Assembly (NCBI RefSeq): GCF_018143015.1
Contig: NC_054755.1
Span: forward strand, 11,200,124-11,264,123
Direction: 5' to 3'
Length of the DNA: 64,000 nt
Source: Lytechinus variegatus
Taxonomy: Eukaryota > Echinodermata > Echinoidea > Temnopleuroida > Toxopneustidae
The notes beneath the pieces were generated by a model. The model saw only the letters and a list, made by a program, of their open reading frames with translations. It did not search any database and was not told the DNA's origin. The translations under genes and the position numbers were made by a program. Positions 62,322 to 64,000 of the stretch are shown piece after piece (position 1 is the stretch's first letter; each line of letters opens with the position of its first letter).

Positions 62322-64000
62322 CTGTGTGATAACATAAACGTTATTATATAGATCAAATAGACACGGGTATTTGAAAGCAATGTATTCACTATGATACATA
62401 AATCTTTTATATTGCCATTCAATTCTATTAAAGATCCAAGTCAGACCTAAAAAGAAATAAACAATTCATATATCAATCAATATCTTATAAAAATAATGAT
62501 AAACAGAATAATGGAAGTTTTATGAATTTTCTCCGATTACGAGCTTAGTATTTTTGTTTAAGAATGATTCAAGTTATCGGGATATTTCGAAAATAGACTT
62601 TCTTGTAATTTTCACTGGCCTCAGACCGGTTAGAACGTTGTGATTTCATAGGTTTGTACATAGAAAAACTGGGTGATTTGTTGTTGTTGTTTTGCTTTTC
62701 AGATTACGCATTTTATTTACTTCACTTCTATCACAAATATCCTAAATATGTTTTTCTACAAACTAAGTTGATGAAGTCTGCAGCCGGTGTTTGTCACATT
62801 TTATTTTTCGTTTTATCATTTGGCGTGACTTATAAACCGCTTAAAACATCGGAACGACGTGTCTAAGCGCTTTACAGATGTGTTATTTTTCCTGACATAA
62901 CAATTTGTCAGTGCATTTCCTCTTTAAATTAAATTTTAAAAAAGCGAATTCATAATCTGGAAATTATCCTCCTAATACCGTCCAAGATGGAAAATCATGC
63001 AGTGACCGATTCGAAAATAAAGGAAAAAATGTTTCTCTTGATCGCTGAACAATAGGTTATGAGTTTGTGTTGTGTCTGGGCAATTAATTTCAGCTTTAAA
63101 ATATGCAAAATAACCAGAGCCACGAGTTTCGACCGAGTCAGTGCTTGAAATCTCAATTGTGTATATGAATTTAGATTCTGCCAAAGAAGTGTACTTAACC
63201 ATCGTGTAAAAGCTAAGTTCGAGTTCTTGTAATAGTACATAAATCTAATCTCGATAGGAAATAATTGGAAGCAAACAAGCAATCCTAACGTGTATATCAT
63301 ACGCCAGAATGCCTATGTAGAACAACAAATTCTAATAAAAATCAGTTCAGGCTTACTTGATATTATATCAATTTCATTACCACGTGTTTTTCGTGGTGAA
63401 GCTATGACAGAACGACGCAGAACGCTTTCAAGAACATAGAAAATGTATTGTCAAAATTAATGCCCTACATGTCAAACTTAACAATTGTATTATATTTTTC
63501 ACTTTTTACCACGTGTTTTTTTTCCTGGTAAAGATTACACAGGAAACGTTATGTTAAAAAGGGGTATAAAATCAAGAAATTCTGATGTTAATGGAAAAGA
63601 ACATTGAAGAAAGCATCGAACTTAGGTAGAATTTTTCCCATGATTTATATATCTAATTCAAGAAATATTACTTTCTAGTATGATCGTACCATTTTCAAGT
63701 GAAGTATTTTATACCCAAATTCAAGTTGAATTTGTTGTATAATTTTCCAATACCATATAAAAAGGATTGTTGATATACGTACTGTACATGTATTACTTTC
63801 ATAATTGCTTCATAAATATTTCAGATATTTAATGAAGAAAATCATAAGTTAGAACTGAATCCAATGAAATAACCTTTAACATGAATCGAAAATATTGTCA
63901 AGCTATTATTGAAAGTGCTAAAATATTGACAATACAAGCATGTCATTTTAGCTAAAGTATGGGGTCTTTTTCAAGCAAAAACAATACAATATTTTTTTTT
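62322..64000. other. 5' intron of gene B, nothing recognised
   Basis: A phase-1-ending C-type exon should precede the 62-kb exon, but none with the expected Cys spacing was found up to the window end. Two overlapping minus frames at 62.97-63.30 kb have no family match. Confidence 0.45.

Noticed and set aside
62972..63300. Possible upstream exon of gene B
   Set aside because: No acceptor/donor combination gives a phase-1 end, and there is no Cys pattern of the C module.

Overview
This is a eukaryotic nuclear window: AT-rich, gene-poor, with short exons separated by kilobase introns that use GT-AG splice sites, and very rich in small inverted-repeat transposons, SINE tails, LINE remnants and an L1/Tx1-type retrotransposon. 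The repeat style (AGGTCAAAGGTCA-bearing tandem arrays, tRNA-derived SINEs, TTGAATT-tailed LINEs) and the adhesion-GPCR tandem pair suggest a marine invertebrate deuterostome. A sea-urchin-like echinoderm is my best guess, made from pattern recognition and not from a search.

Two same-strand (minus) protein-coding genes dominate. Gene B occupies about 62.3 to 36.8 kb. Fifteen exons can be chained, every one with matching intron phase. They run from a Cys-containing ectodomain exon and Thr/Pro/Ser mucin-like stalk exons, through a GAIN-like exon and a GPS with the cleavage triad HLT, then all seven transmembrane segments, to a short Thr/Ser-rich tail and a stop codon. This is an adhesion GPCR whose 5' end lies beyond the right edge. 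Gene A starts at about 20.55 kb with a candidate signal-peptide exon and runs left for nine exons to about 1.3 kb, where the window ends. It encodes the same ectodomain module types as gene B, partly in two copies. It is almost certainly a tandem paralogue whose GAIN/GPS/7TM part lies off the left edge.

The module is built of a short CG exon (phase 0 to 1), a 'C' exon (1 to 1) and a 'D plus stalk' exon (1 to 0). The whole is a symmetric 0-0 cassette that could be duplicated without breaking frame, and I do not recognise its fold as a named family.

Most of the remainder is mobile DNA sitting in introns or between the genes: a 3.5-kb palindromic foldback element split by a LINE (5.1-8.6 kb), two piggyBac-like TTAA-flanked copies (9.7 and 39.3 kb), a hAT-like element with exact 8-bp target duplication and a nested insertion (13.2-15.0 kb), Tc1/mariner-type palindromes (44.0 and 45.6 kb), a 0.92-kb palindromic element (23.9 kb), nested elements at 25.7 and 31.4 kb, a 0.94-kb tandem segmental duplication (50.1-52.2 kb), and a 5'-truncated LINE with an intact 1269-residue ORF2 (55.3-59.8 kb) inserted into a DR1-type tandem repeat. 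No bacterial, viral or CRISPR features were seen. Exon boundaries are hand-derived from splice consensus, phase and homology and need transcript support.
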